A DNA stretch of 64,000 bases, taken from positions 1,116,001 to 1,180,000 of the forward strand of contig CM034233.1 of NCBI GenBank assembly GCA_019916065.1. The letters are read 5' to 3'. The translations under genes and the position numbers were made by a program. Within the stretch, counting starts at the first letter, position 1. Each line of letters begins with the position of its first letter. Positions 10,078 through 22,343 of the stretch are shown piece by piece. The stretch comes from Vitellaria paradoxa (Eukaryota > Streptophyta > Magnoliopsida > Ericales > Sapotaceae). The notes beneath the pieces were generated by a model, which did no database searches, was not told the origin of the DNA, and saw only the letters and a list, made by a program, of their open reading frames with translations.

Positions 10078-12405
10078 TATTAATTAATTGTGTGCATGGC
10101 ATCGCACCCCAAAGGACACATACACCCAGTGTCTAGAAGAGACAGACCACGTGTTCCGCGAGGAGCCTGTACTTCCTCAGGTTCAACTGACACGAAAAAT
10201 AACAAACAATTTCTTTTATTGTTTTTTTTTTTTTTTAAGTCAGAAAGAATCCATTCTATAATAATGTATTTAGGATACTCCGACAAAAAAAAAAAAAAAA
10301 AAAAACAATTAGGTACATGTGATTTGGCAGGATGGTCAGAATGGTTCAGCAGTTGCAAGAGTGTTTCATTAATAAAAATTTGACAAAAAAATAATAAAAA
10401 TTTAAAAATTTGAGGTATAAATAATATATAATAAAATTTAATTAAAAAAATATAAAAAATTAATAAATATTGATTAATTTTAACTAATTAAGCATCCCAT
10501 AAGAATAAGATTCATGACATACAAGTTGTGTTATGTAAATTAAAAAATTTTAAATTTTAAAAATTTTTATTTAATATTGACATGTATCACTTTTTTTAGA
10601 AAATGATGTATTTAATAAAATTTATAAAAATTAAAAAATTAGAGAAAATTAAAAAAAAATTAGTAAGTTTATGTGTGGTAATTTCTTTTGAGTTTGATAA
10701 ATTTTGGTAAATAAATTAAAAAAATGAATAAAAAAATTGACGAAAATTAAAAAGTGAAACCTTTTAACATGTATTCCAGTCGAAGCCTATATGCCAAGTT
10801 CTTAAAACAATAAAAAAAAAATTCAAAAAAAAAATGAATAAAATTACACTTACCTCAAGATGCCAAGATAATTATAAGGATTTTCTTTAACCATTTGAAG
10901 TATCTCTTAAAATGTGGTTACAATTACCTTTTATATTAGTATTTTTTTGGTTTAACAAAATTAAAAAGAATACACAAAATGACACTTTTACTCTTTAAAT
11001 AATTTAATAGTAATTATACAAACATTCCCAATTATTTTAAGACTACAAACTAAAATCTCCCTCAACCATGTAAAAATTATTAAAAAAACCCTAATTATTT
11101 AAAAATTATATAAAGATCCCTCGTGCTAAAATAATATTTCTCAATACTTTCTATTAATAACGTATTTTGGTAAAAAAGTTAAATGCATCATTGCAATTTT
11201 AATTTCATATTCATTCCAAATCATTTCACACATTATTCAATAATAACTACAATAAATTTATGAAAAAACTACTTTATAAAAGTTTTATTAAAAAATCTAT
11301 TAGCAATTAATTGTGCAATAAATTATAAAATCATAAATTTAAGTATCTTGAATATGTCAAATTACATCAATACCACTAGTCCTTTTTAATATCTTGAAAT
11401 GTTATTTTGATGTTAAATTAGATTGTTAGAACAGACATTAGACAATAAGGTTTCGTTTAGAATATAATGTAATTATGGTATTGAAATTCTTATAGTTTAG
11501 ATGAATGATTATTTTTTTTTTTTACCAAATTTATTGTGAAAAGAGTTGGTCTGGTTTAAAATTTGTAAATTAAAATTTCATTCAATTGTTACTTATTGTT
11601 TTAATTCCATTAATTTAAGCCATAACAATTTGATTTTTTTTATGAATTTGTGAAAATCACTTGATTTAAGTGTGGATATATACATTGATATAAGAGTAAT
11701 ATTATACCAAGATGTTTGCTATCTAGAGTTTCTTTTAAATGTTAAATTATATATCAAACTAATTAAATTTAAAAAGATTAATGTAGCGTTTACATAATTT
11801 GATAAAATTAAAGAATTCAAAGCAAGATCATGTTTTAAGATTTATTATACACTGTTTTATTTAGTGATCAACATAACCATAGAATTAATTATCAGTAAAA
11901 ATGATTTGTATGAATTAATTATAATTATTGAAAACTAAAGTGTGTATAATGATCCTTGATGAAAATGAAACTCAAATTGAAATATTTTGCTTAAAATCTC
12001 GGCAAAACAATAGGATTGATAGAAGAGCAAATAAAAAAAAATATATTTTAAAATCAAAAGGCTGTTTATAATTTTCAATACAAATGATTAAGGGAAGTCC
12101 CAGTAACTGTTGTTAAATTATTTAAAGAAAAAAATATGTTTTTGTGCAATTTTTAAATGCTTTTAGACGAAAATCGAATGGAAGAAAGGCAATTTGTGAA
12201 GTTTCAAATTAATAATGTTATTTTGATTTCTTAACTTCTACGGATTTTTTTTTTTTTTTTTTTATAAATGAAAATGAAGGTGAAAGATAACTCATTTTAT
12301 AATCCATTCCCTTGTCTTGGTCTCTTCTTGTACAGGTGCTGTATTCCTAGTCAGCTTTTAGTTTTAAGCCTTAAAAATTACAGTGATAGTGAAGTAGCAT
12401 TTTCT
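10078..12405. other. Distal 5' region of second UGT gene
   Basis: AT-rich, no gene. The block 10085-10200 is GC-richer and kept in copy B (33485-33600), including 'agaccacgtg' with a CACGTG core and 'cttcct.aggttcaactgac'. About 80 bp near 11640-11715 are absent from copy B. No transcript evidence can be read. Confidence 0.5.
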
Positions 12406-12414
12406 TTATAAAAA
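12406..12414 (+). promoter_or_regulatory. Candidate TATA box of second UGT gene
   Basis: 'tttataaaa' is about 130 bp upstream of the ATG at 12545. The same motif and spacing are kept in copy B at 36095. Inferred. Confidence 0.5.
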
Positions 12415-12544
12415 AGGGGCTGCCTGGGTGCTGCCCCATTATTGGTTAGAACAGCAACCCATTTTCCTTTCATCCTGTCATCCGATCTGAATCGCAAGAG
12501 TTGTTGTGTAGGATATAGCCTATAGGAGAAGCACAAAGAAAAAC

Positions 12545-15500
12545 ATGGAGCATGAAGTAGCAGAAAACCCTCCGCACGTGCTCATCTTCCCACTCCCGTT
12601 GCAAGGTCACGTCACCTCAATCCTCAATCTAGCAGAGCTTCTCTGCAGCGCCGGTGGTATCCACGTCACCCTTCTCGCCCCCGACTGCATTCACCATCGC
12701 CTCCACGCCTATACCCAATCCCGTTTCTCGCCTTATCCCGGGTTTCATTACGAAATCCTTTCAGACAAACCCCAACGCAGGTCCGGCGCTGACGAATCCC
12801 ATCATCATCAGCAACCATTAGTCATGGCCAGTTTGGAAGGAAAAGGAAAACCACTTTTCAGAGACTTGTTGGTTTCCAATCGTCTGTGGCCGCCGGTGAC
12901 GTGCATCATCGCAGATGGGGGATTGACATTTGCTGTTGAGGTCGCTGAAGAATTGGGTATTCCGCTCATATTCGTCCACACAACCAGCGCCTGTGGATTG
13001 TGGACTTTTTTTCGCTTTCGGCAACTTTTGGAGGCTTGCGAGATACCCTTCGAAGGTAATATGGTTATGTGTTTCTCTTTCTATAATTTAGGGCTGTGAA
13101 TATGTCAGGTTTGTCCTGTTTTATACTTAACTCAAAATCAAACTGATTTTTTTTTCCAATGAGTCGACTCTAAATTAGTACTAAACTAAACCAAATTTGG
13201 TACATGTCAATTTGGGCTAGGCTAATCCATTTTCGATTTAAGATCAATTCAGCCTCAAATTTTAGAAATATATAAATACTAATATATTATAATATTATTT
13301 AATTTTATAAAATTATATAAATATTATAGGATTAGTTCAGGTTAATTTAGATTGGATTATTTCTAATTTAAGTTTGGATTGAGTACCTATTAGTCCAAAA
13401 ATCGAATCGAAAATGTTAATTTACTAATTTTTTAATTCAAAACTAAACCGAAAATGATAAAAACTTGAATCAATTCAAAACAAAGTGATTGGATTAGTTT
13501 AATTTTTAAGGGGTCATTTGGTTTATTTTTTTATTTTTTATTTTTGTTTTCTATTTTCTGTTTTGACCTCAATTTTTATTTTGTACTTTTGAAAATAAGA
13601 AAAATAGTTCAAAATTCATTTGGTTACTTGTGTTTTCAAAATTTGTTTTCAAAAACTGAAAATGAGTTTACATATGAAATGAAAAATGATAAAAGGTTAT
13701 TTTGAGAGTTTTTAACCAAAAAATAAAGAAAATCTCAAAACAATGAAAATAGTGTATTTTTTGTTTCTTCGTTTTGAGATTTTTTAATACATAAAATGAA
13801 AACAGAAAATAAAAAATAGAAAAATAAACTAAATGCCACATAAATTGTTCGATTTTTTTGTGTACTCCTACTTTATATGCATACTAGCAATTACCCATGA
13901 CTGAAGGTACAGAAATATAATTTAGTATGGAAATAACTCAAATTTAAATTTATGAAACAAAGTTACATAAAAAAAGTGTAAAAAATAACTTATAAAAATA
14001 AAAATCATTAATCAAAAGAGATTAAGGTATAAAATTTTATTATTTATTACAAATATTATTACATTTTTAAAATATTAATTTAAAATCTTTTATATAGAAA
14101 GTATTTAAAAAAATATGGGAAAAGTGTGAGAAAAAGAAAAATAATTCTGACCATTTAACAAATTCAACAATTAAAAATATCTCAAATTCAAAATTTTAAA
14201 CTTTCTTGTTATATAAATGACACAGAGCGTAAAAAATTATGTTACATTTTTTAAAATATTAATTTAAAATCTTTTATATAAAAAGTATTAAAAAAATATG
14301 GGAAGAGTGAGAAAAAAATAATTTTGACCATTTAACAAGTTCAACAATTGAAAATATTTCAAATTCAAAATTTTAAACTTTCTTATTATATAAATGACAT
14401 ATAGTATAAAAGTATATATATATAAAATTTAAGTTTTAAGCACATTAAAATTTAAATTTTAATTTGAATGTTTATTTTTTAATAAAATTTTTGAAATTTT
14501 AAAATTTAAATATACTTTTTAAGTAAAAATTTAATTGACTTTGTCTAATAGATATCCATATATTATTTAATAATAATAGATAATATAAGTAAAATATAAT
14601 TTGTATAATTTTACAAAATATAATATATGTATTTATTTGAATATCGAATTTCAAATTCAAATAATGTGTTTTATTATACTGATATATAATAATTGATGAC
14701 GTGTTAAAATTTTAGTGATAATTGGAATAAATGTCAAATTAAATGATGTGTTTTATTATATAGATTTTTAGTTATTGTTTGGCCATGGTGGTTTGCGAAC
14801 CTATGAAAGGTGGCCACAATTAATGCTTTGTTTGGAATTTTAAGGCTTCATTTGTGGGTTTATAAGAGTAAAGAAGAGAAAGAAAAACATTAGTTAGGAG
14901 AAAAGAGAAAAGAAGAGAAATGATAATATTTTTTTATTTGTTTGTAAGTTTAAGAAAGAAAAAATAATAATTTTTTTTTATTTGTTTGTGAGTTGAGAAG
15001 AAATGAAACAAAAATAAAGTTTATATTATTATTTTTTCATTAAATCTTTTGACAAATTAAAGGTTAGTCAATTTTTATTTGGCTCTAAGATATATTTATA
15101 GTTTATAATTTTTTTATTTTTTATTTTATGAAGAAACATGTCATTTTAAAAGTTTATTAATTCTTTTTTTTGTTCTCTCAATTTTCGCTCACTTTTAAAA
15201 GAATGAAATTTTTAAAATTGTGACATTTACTTTTCTTCTCACTTCTTTTCCTTTTTTCTAAAAAAAACTCACAAATAGGGGATGAATTTTAAATCTTTTC
15301 TTTTCACTTCTTTTCTTTTCGTGTCAATTCATCAGAACAGATGGTATGAAAAAAAAATTAATAAGAAGGGAAAAAAATAGAAGTCCTTAGTATATATACG
15401 AAGGTTTAGAAAAGAAGAGAAAATAAATTTTTTTTATTATTCGTGAGTTAAAAATAAAAAAAAAGATGTGTACATTGTATTTTACTATTATATTTATTAA

Positions 15501-17357
15501 AAGTACGTTTGGCACACTAATTTTTGTTAAAATTTTTTAAAAATTTCTAAAAATTTTTAAAAGTAATTTATTTTTTATCCATCATACGAATTATAAATTC
15601 ATAATTTATCTCATTTTTATCTCACTTTTTATCACTTTAAACACACCCTAAGAAACAATTATAATGTTATTCTCAATTATAATTCTTTATTTGAGGGTTA
15701 GATGTGATATTTTAAAAATTCGTTAAGAATTTTTTTCTCTTCCTCAATTGCTTTTCAATTTTAAACGAATGAAAATAAAAAGAATTTGAGGTGTTTTCTT
15801 TTTTTCATTTTTTCTATGTTAATAAAACACAAAAAAGTTTTATTTCTTTTATTTTATTTTCTCTTCTCGTCTTTTCTTTTTATTTCATCTCGTCCAAATA
15901 GAATGTAAGTTTTACTCAGGAGGTGTCTTAAGAGAAAGAGAGAATGAGAAAAAAAAAAAAAATTCTTCTCCAATTGATTTTTGTACAAAAATTATTCTTC
16001 TCTAATTAATTAATATAAATTTAAATATTTTTTTAAAATTAAAAATAATAAAAAATAATAGATCAATAATTAAAAATAAAAAAGATATAGTAACTTTTTC
16101 TTGGACGAGTAAATTTTTTTATTTTAGTTTATTCGTAAAAAATCACATTTTTATGTGGATTTTTATATTTAAATTATTTTTATCTGTTTAAAGATTATCA
16201 AAATAATAGACTGTGAGAGATCAATGAGAGAGAAGCCATGCCCCAATCCATATCCACCCATGGCCTGTATACAGTGCACCGGATCATGGTCAAGCGATAA
16301 ATGTTAGCGGTTAGATTTTTAATTCACCCTGCAGGAACCTGACTGTCACCCTCCTCCAAACACACCGTTAACTTCATGTGGATTTAAAAAAAAAATTATA
16401 GGAAACGACAACTTGGACTTACTGATCCAGAGCGTTCCGGGCATGGAAGGCGTTCTCCGGCGTCGTGACCTACCAAGTTGTTGCCGTCTTGGTGATTTGG
16501 AAGACCCACAATTCAAATTTTTAGTTGGCTTAGCAGCGCACACCATCCGAGCTCAAAACATCATAATCAACACAATTGAAGAAATAGAAGCGCCCATACT
16601 CTCTCACATTCGTACTCTGTTCCCAAATCTCTACACCGTCGGAGCACTCCACGCCCATCTGAAGACAAAAAAACCCGCCGGAGCGTCCACCACGAGTAGT
16701 TCAAATTCTCTGTGGGAAGAAGACAAGAGCTGCATATCCTGGCTCGACGCACAGCCACCGAAATCTGTGATCTATGTGAGCTTCGGAAGCATAACCACAA
16801 TGAAAAAAGAGCAGCTAATGGAGTTTTGGCATGGTCTGATCAACAGTGCGAAGAGGTTCTTGTGGGTCATGCGAAAGGACCTCGTCACCGGCGACGGGGG
16901 AAATCAGATTCTTCCCGTGAAAGACGTAGAGGAAGGAAGTAATTACAGTATTGTGAGCTGGGCTCCTCAACAAGAGGTCCTATCCCACCCATCTGTTGGC
17001 GGGTTTTTGACACACGGTGGATGGAACTCAGTTCTTGAAGGTTTAGCTGCTGGAGTGCCCTTGCTCTGCTGGCCCTATTTTGGGGACCAGCAAGTGAACG
17101 CTAGGTTTGTAGGAGAGGTGTGGAAGGTTGGGATCGACATGAAAGACATTTGTGATAGAGTTACAGTTGAGAAGATGGTGAGAGAAGTTATGGATGTGAG
17201 AAGGGATGAGTTTGTTCAACGGGCTAATTCTATTGCTGAATTGGCTTCAAAAGCTATTGCCGATGGAGGATTGTCCCACTATAATTTGAACCGGCTGATC
17301 AGTGACATCAAATTGATGAGCTTTAAATCACAGCCGACCGATCAACCCATTTTGTGA
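12545..17357 (+). CDS. Family-1 UDP-glycosyltransferase, intact, 3.3-kb intron
   Basis: Exons are 12545-13055 and 16402-17357, joined in phase 1 to give 488 residues. Catalytic His22 lies in 'PLQGHV' and Asp124 in 'CIIADG'. The PSPG box is at about residues 357-400, from 'WAPQQEVLSHPSVGGFL' to 'WPYFGDQ', with the terminal Gln usual for UDP-glucose users. The intron sits at the same place as in the first UGT gene but is ten times longer because of a Tourist-like MITE, a Helitron and another MITE. Exon 2 is nearly the same as that of the broken third copy. The product is probably a soluble enzyme acting on a small hydrophobic acceptor; the UGT85/UGT709-like assignment is by eye only. Since the neighbour in copy B is dead, this is the only working member of the pair. 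Confidence 0.93.
13510..13840. mobile_element. Tourist-like (PIF/Harbinger) MITE in UGT intron, TSD TAA
   Basis: Left end 'ggggtcatttggtttatttt' is an inverted match of the right end 'aaaataaactaaatgccaca', about 28 bp long. Flanks are TAA on both sides (13507-13509, 13841-13843). Copy B keeps the uninterrupted 'aatttttaaattg' at about 37228, so this is a post-duplication insertion. Non-coding. Confidence 0.8.
13884..14764 (-). mobile_element. Non-autonomous Helitron in UGT intron
   Basis: On the minus strand the element begins TCTATATAATAAAAC and ends ...GGGTAATTGCTAG, followed by T, which fits Helitron rules (5' TC, 3' CTRR, insertion between A and T). Copy B has the empty site 'tatgcatagttttagctatt' at about 37275. 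The interior contains two similar AT-rich segments (about 14040-14220 and 14245-14400) and no Rep/helicase frame. Confidence 0.75.
14765..15500. other. UGT intron sequence shared by both copies
   Basis: Purine-rich and AT-rich intron DNA, aligned with about 37283-38039 of copy B. No gene. Confidence 0.6.
15501..15648. mobile_element. MITE in intron, shared with copy B
   Basis: The right end reads 'cactttaaacacaccc' and the left end 'aagtacgtttggcacac', with TAA flanks (15498-15500 and 15649-15651). The equivalent insertion in copy B is 38040-38188, so it predates the duplication. It belongs to the family with GGGTGTGTTT-type ends. Confidence 0.6.
15649..16401. other. UGT intron 3' part
   Basis: AT-rich intron sequence shared with copy B (38189-38955). 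It ends with the acceptor 'aaattatag' at 16401. No gene. Confidence 0.6.
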
Positions 17358-17756
17358 CCAAGGTCTTTGCAGCAGCGCTACCGTAAGATATGACTAGGAG
17401 GAAGGAATTGGGATGGTTAAAAAAAAAAAAAAAAAAAAAATTGGGATGGTTTCCCAATTCCAAAAATCTGACTCGGTGACATTCAAATCGAGGCTTTGTT
17501 TGAAAAATAAAAAGGTTTCATTTTCGCAACTCATTTTTTTGATTTTTTTAAATGATTAAATTTATTCTCTTTATATTTATTTTTTTTTAAATCATAAAAG
17601 ATAGAAATTTCAAATTAACAAAAACTAATTAATAAGAATTAAATACTTCTATCATTGAAATTTTGAATTTTACATTAAATTATATTTATCAATTTTTATT
17701 ATCTAAATTGAGTTATACTTATCACTTAATTTTTCTTTTTGACGACTAGAGCTCGA

Positions 17757-18761
17757 TGAAAGTCCCAAATCACCCACAAGTATCCAAATTAAGCTACATA
17801 ATAAACTGAAATTAATAAACATCCATAATAGAAATTCAGCTCACAATAATCACCCACCACAAGAATACAAGAATTTGTTAACTAGGGTAAAAATTCTTTT
17901 GAACTCAAAGGAGAAACAACCCATGATCCTTTGAGTGGATCAGCCTAAAAATATTCACTATATAAAACTGAGGTTACAAGGTACCCAAGAAGAGTTTTAC
18001 AAGTTTTTCCAACCAAAATCCCTTAATCTACTTGTACATCACACTCCCTAACCTTGCTTGCTAGACAACCCGCAACTCACCTCAACTCGTGAAGATTCCA
18101 GCCTTCAATCCATGAAAAAACAGCTCCCCAATCTGATTCCACACCACAGATCTGAGTTTTCAGAAAGATAGATTGTTGCCAAAGAAGTAAAGAACAACCT
18201 TAGATTTGAACCATCAAGAGCCCAAAGTCATCATCTCAGCTTTCTGCAGAAAACAGTCAAAATGAGCTGCGTAGGTCAAAAAGATTAGGGTTGGGAAAAA
18301 TATTTTTGCTTTTTATATCAAAGAAGAGGGGTAAAAAAGTCATTTAGGTTCATTTAAAATTTTTTGCGCGATAGACAGGAGCAGCTCTTAGGCAAGAGCT
18401 TCCCTGTTTATGCTCGCGAGACATGCTGGGCAACACTGGACGTAAATTAGTGTGTTCCAAGTGAAGGAGGAAGCTCACAGGTGTGAACTGCCTTTCTCAT
18501 GTTTGCGAACCCTACTGTTTACACACTGTCAACCACAAACCTTTATTTTCAATAAAAGCAGAGAGAAAGACCAAAAACAGAGCATAGCAACATCCACATC
18601 TTCAATTGTACTTCTCCCAACCAGACTTAATGATTCACAAACACTCTTTGGCTTATGTTTGTAAACAATTTCAACAACCTTGTGACATTTTTAGGAAACA
18701 ATTACAAACAAAGTGTTTGCTCGGAAATTTTCAATCAATGAAACCTATACAAACATTAACA
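17757..18761 (-). repeat. 3' LTR of copia element
   Basis: 1005 bp, in window orientation from 'tgaaagtcccaaatcac' to 'acaaacattaaca' (TG...CA), matching the right LTR at 27523-28514. Confidence 0.9.
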
Positions 18762-18773
18762 ATCTCCCCATTT
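18762..18773 (-). other. Polypurine tract of copia element
   Basis: Directly inside the 3' LTR, reading AAATGGGGAGAT on the minus strand. Further purine-rich tracts on the minus strand occur at about 19063-19075, 19103-19115 and 19131-19146, a known habit of Sireviruses. Confidence 0.8.
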
Positions 18774-18866
18774 GGCAATTCCGAGACAAAACACACCTAA
18801 CCCAAAATACAATAGAAAATGTCACAAGTTCTAAATCTAAGTAAAAGGCAACAACCAATCTAATCT

Positions 18867-18959
18867 GAGCGTGGCCTTTAGCTCAGTGGTTAAGAGCCTT
18901 TCCTGCCTGCTCATGACTCGAGTTCGAGTCTTCCCCCTCCCCTTAAAAAAAAAAAAAAA
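18867..18959 (+). mobile_element. tRNA-derived SINE with perfect 16-bp TSD, nested in copia element
   Basis: The unit starts 'gagcgtggcctttagctcag' and has a Pol III box A ('tagctcagtgg') and box B ('gagttcgagtc') at tRNA-like spacing, then a short C/T tail and a poly-A run. It is flanked by the perfect repeat 'acaaccaatctaatct' (18851-18866 and 18960-18975). The total length is only about 93 bp, so it is a very short SINE with little beyond the tRNA-like head. A close relative is at 51873. Confidence 0.9.
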
Positions 18960-19312
18960 ACAACCAATCTAATCTTGAAAATTTTCAACAACAAAATGCA
19001 GCAGAACAGAGTATGTAAAAGATCATATGTAAAAGATCAAACAACATAGCAAAACAACTTAACTCCCCCTCAACCAAACAAACACAACTCTCTCGCCCTT
19101 TAAACATGATCATTCCCCCTTAATCCCAAATGTTCTCCCCCCTTTTTGTTCGAAATTAACAAAGAAAAATTTAGCATAAACCATGGATCATAATGAGAGA
19201 GAAAGCTAAAGAAAATTACCTAAACAAAATTCATCATGAGACAAAGGTTAATAGTCTAACAAAGTAAGCACAGGCAAGGTCCAACTATCTAAGAGCAAAA
19301 CCAATAAACCGA

Positions 19313-19915
19313 TCAGATGTCATCAACAATGTCATCGAATGAGCGAAGAATGTTGAGAAAGACAACAATGTCATCAACAATTAAGTGAACAAGGGTACCA
19401 AGGACTTGGGTACAATGAGACTCGTGTTCCAGATAGACATGGTGCATATTAGAGTAAAACTCTCTGACGAATTCAACAAAAGCACACCCAATAGTGGAAC
19501 AAGCATTAGCCCACTTTCTTGACTCAAGAAGGTCACGAATAAAGGTAAAATCACCAGATAAGTGAGAAAGTTGAACCTGATGTTCTATAATAATGGGGCG
19601 GTGTGAGAAGAATCGCTTATACAAAGCCTGAGAACCCACAATGAATCAATCAGATGGAGGTTGAGATGACAAAGAGGGGTCGTTGCCAGTCGAACCATGA
19701 GTAGATAAGCCGGCAACAAATTTCAAAGGGGCCCTCGAAGGGGGTGACGTCATCTTTTTCGCAAAGTTTCGATGATGTTCCTTTGTGGAGAAAGAGCCCA
19801 AAGGCAAAGATGAACCATTGCCTGAGAACATCTCTTCCTTCCTAGTGGTCAAGCAAAGAAATGGTAAAATGGAAAAAGGAAAATTAGGATTTGAAAGCAT
19901 AGATGGGAAAGACAA
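19313..19915 (-). pseudogene. Relic of the extra 3' (env-like position) frame of the copia element
   Basis: Two adjacent minus-strand frames (19915-19646 and 19639-19313) lie between RNase H and the 3' LTR. The downstream one contains 'KRFFSHRPIIIE' and 'FVEFVREFYSNM', which resemble the conserved part of plant retrotransposon proteins often labelled 'putative plant transposon protein', found in the extra frame of Sireviruses and some Ty3 elements. A stop separates the two pieces. Role of the intact protein is unknown. The assignment rests on motif memory. Confidence 0.45.
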
Positions 19916-22343
19916 AAACTAGGGCTCACACTCAAACCCAAATCCTTCTTCAGATTTAACGCACGCCAAAAAAAAATGAAGGAAAGGTCAAGAAAAGCTG
20001 ATGAGGATGAAACCAAAGAGATGACCTCCCACATTAAATCCAGTACACAAATACAGGTGTGATAAATGTAGCACGCGAAGAATATAACCAATCAAGGACA
20101 TCCAACTCACATAAATCACTCTGACGGCACGTCAGGATTGCAATTAAAGCTACACACATCCAGGAATTATGATGGAAATGCAATCCAAAGTGTACTGTCA
20201 CTTCCAAGAGACACACTCTCTCCTCAATTAAAACAAAGTGGCATTTATAGCATCTTGCAATTAAGTATGATAGTTAAAGCATGAAAGAATGGGGCCAATT
20301 AATGTAATACAATTAAGTATGACTCGTACAAGGTATATTGAACGAGTCGATGGGTATTCAATGAGTCTATTGATAAAACCCAATGGATAAAACCCAAAAG
20401 TCACAGAGAAATCCTTTCACTTCACATAAATGCACCCTCATAATGACCTAACCAAGAGTTAAATGCAGAAACATCCTCTCTCTCGGATTGATGGCAAGCA
20501 ATTCTCGAGGGACACAACCATTACCTTTTAGATGGAGAAAGGATTTAATGCAACCTCATTAATGCTTGCTCATGCACACCTATTCAAATTTACCCCCAAG
20601 ACAAATAAATATGCAAACATAAAATATATAACCATCTGAATAAAATGGACAATGAGGACGCAGATAAATACATGCCAAGCATTCAACTCTGCATTAAACT
20701 CTGTAAATGCCAACTATCTTAAATTTAGATAGATAGATATATATGTGACATGTAACCAAGCGGGTTTCCAGAGTCCAATGAAATTATGCCAAACAGGTAC
20801 TTGTAAACAAGAAAAAGTTACAGAGCCATTCCCACTACACCATAATTTCTGCAATAAATTATGGTGCCACACTACTTGTCCTTTACATCCGTACTCCTGA
20901 AATATGTCAGTGGATGGAATCTCAACAGTCACTCCCCACTACACTGAGATATTCTTAGCCTAACCACTCACACACACAAAAAATCAATACACTATAACAA
21001 CAATACTTATTAAAAACTTTAGCAAATTTTTTTTTTAAACTATGTACAAGAATTAACCATCTGGTAAAACAACAGACCTTTTTGACAGTGTGGGAAAAGA
21101 GATCTTCTCGAGCATGAGTGTGGATGCTCGTGGCCAAGACTAAACCGAGAGACTGAAAAAGCATAGATTACACACACAACAATGATCTTGCTGGAATCAA
21201 TTTGAAAAGAACTCTACCTAAAAATAACTCCAAACAAATAGTATTGGAACGAGGAAATATTAATCCTGAGTTCAAACAATTAAGTCTATGAAATTTTCCA
21301 TTCCAAACACTTTCAAAGAGTGTCAATCAAGTTTCAAAAATATTTAATTTTTAGAACATGTAAGAATTTGATATGTGTAAATATACTGCATCAAAGATAC
21401 AATATCCATACCCTTTAGACATACTTTAGAAAGTACACAGCCAACAGAGTAGCACATCTAATAAAATATTGATTTTACAAAGGTTTTTCAACATTCACTC
21501 AAACAATATCTCTAGACATAGTTCCAGCTGTAGTTCCACGTTCAAATTTTCTAGGCATTGTCTACATGGAAGTCAAACCAATCATTTGCCCAACACACAT
21601 TGAAGAATTTCCCAATTTGAGAGATGTGTATAAATGAACAAAACTATTTCAGATTGAATAGAATCAACCTTATCTCTCCAAAACAAATAAACATTTGTCA
21701 TGTATAATGTGATGATGGTTTTCATACACTTTGTTTTGATCTTGTTTTCTTCTTCATACTACTTTTGATGAATTTTTTGTGACCAAAGTGATAACCATTT
21801 TCATCACTAGAATGGGAATAGAGAAACAACACCTTCATGATATTCTCATTTAAAGATTAGACTAAAAATGTGTGGACAAGACGATTTTAGGTCAATCCAA
21901 CATAGTCATCACACTAGGAATTTGAGAAAGTTACTATCTAAATTGACTATGTGTTCGATATTAAACGAGTTGAAAAGTGAAATAAATTTGTCCTTTCAAT
22001 ATAACATCTTCAAAGCAATCTCACATAGCTGTGCTCTTTAAAGAGTTTCACAAGAGTCAGATAAAGATCAAGAAGACAACATAGAAACAAATATCAAATT
22101 CAAACAAATTTCTATTCATTAAAAGTTTCAAAACTTAAGGGACACTAGAAGATATTATTCACATGATCAACTTCATAGATATAATTGTAAGAACATTTAT
22201 TCATAATTTTCCTTAAAACTAGACTATTCAAGAAGTATGACTCCTAGAGATGAACGAAGATATTAAAATCTAGAAGCCTCTAGGAGTTTAGTGAAAATAT
22301 CAGCAAGTTGTTTGTTTGTGGGAATGTGTTCTAGAGTCAACAC
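19916..22343 (-). other. Non-coding 3' internal region of copia element
   Basis: Between RNase H and the extra-frame relic. Only short broken frames remain; a hydrophobic short frame near 20034-20091 is not convincing. No separate inserted element was recognised. Confidence 0.5.

Noticed and set aside
18867..18950. A tRNA gene
   Set aside because: Box A and box B are present, but the 3' part runs into a C/T tail and poly-A with a 16-bp target duplication, so it is a SINE and not a functional tRNA gene.
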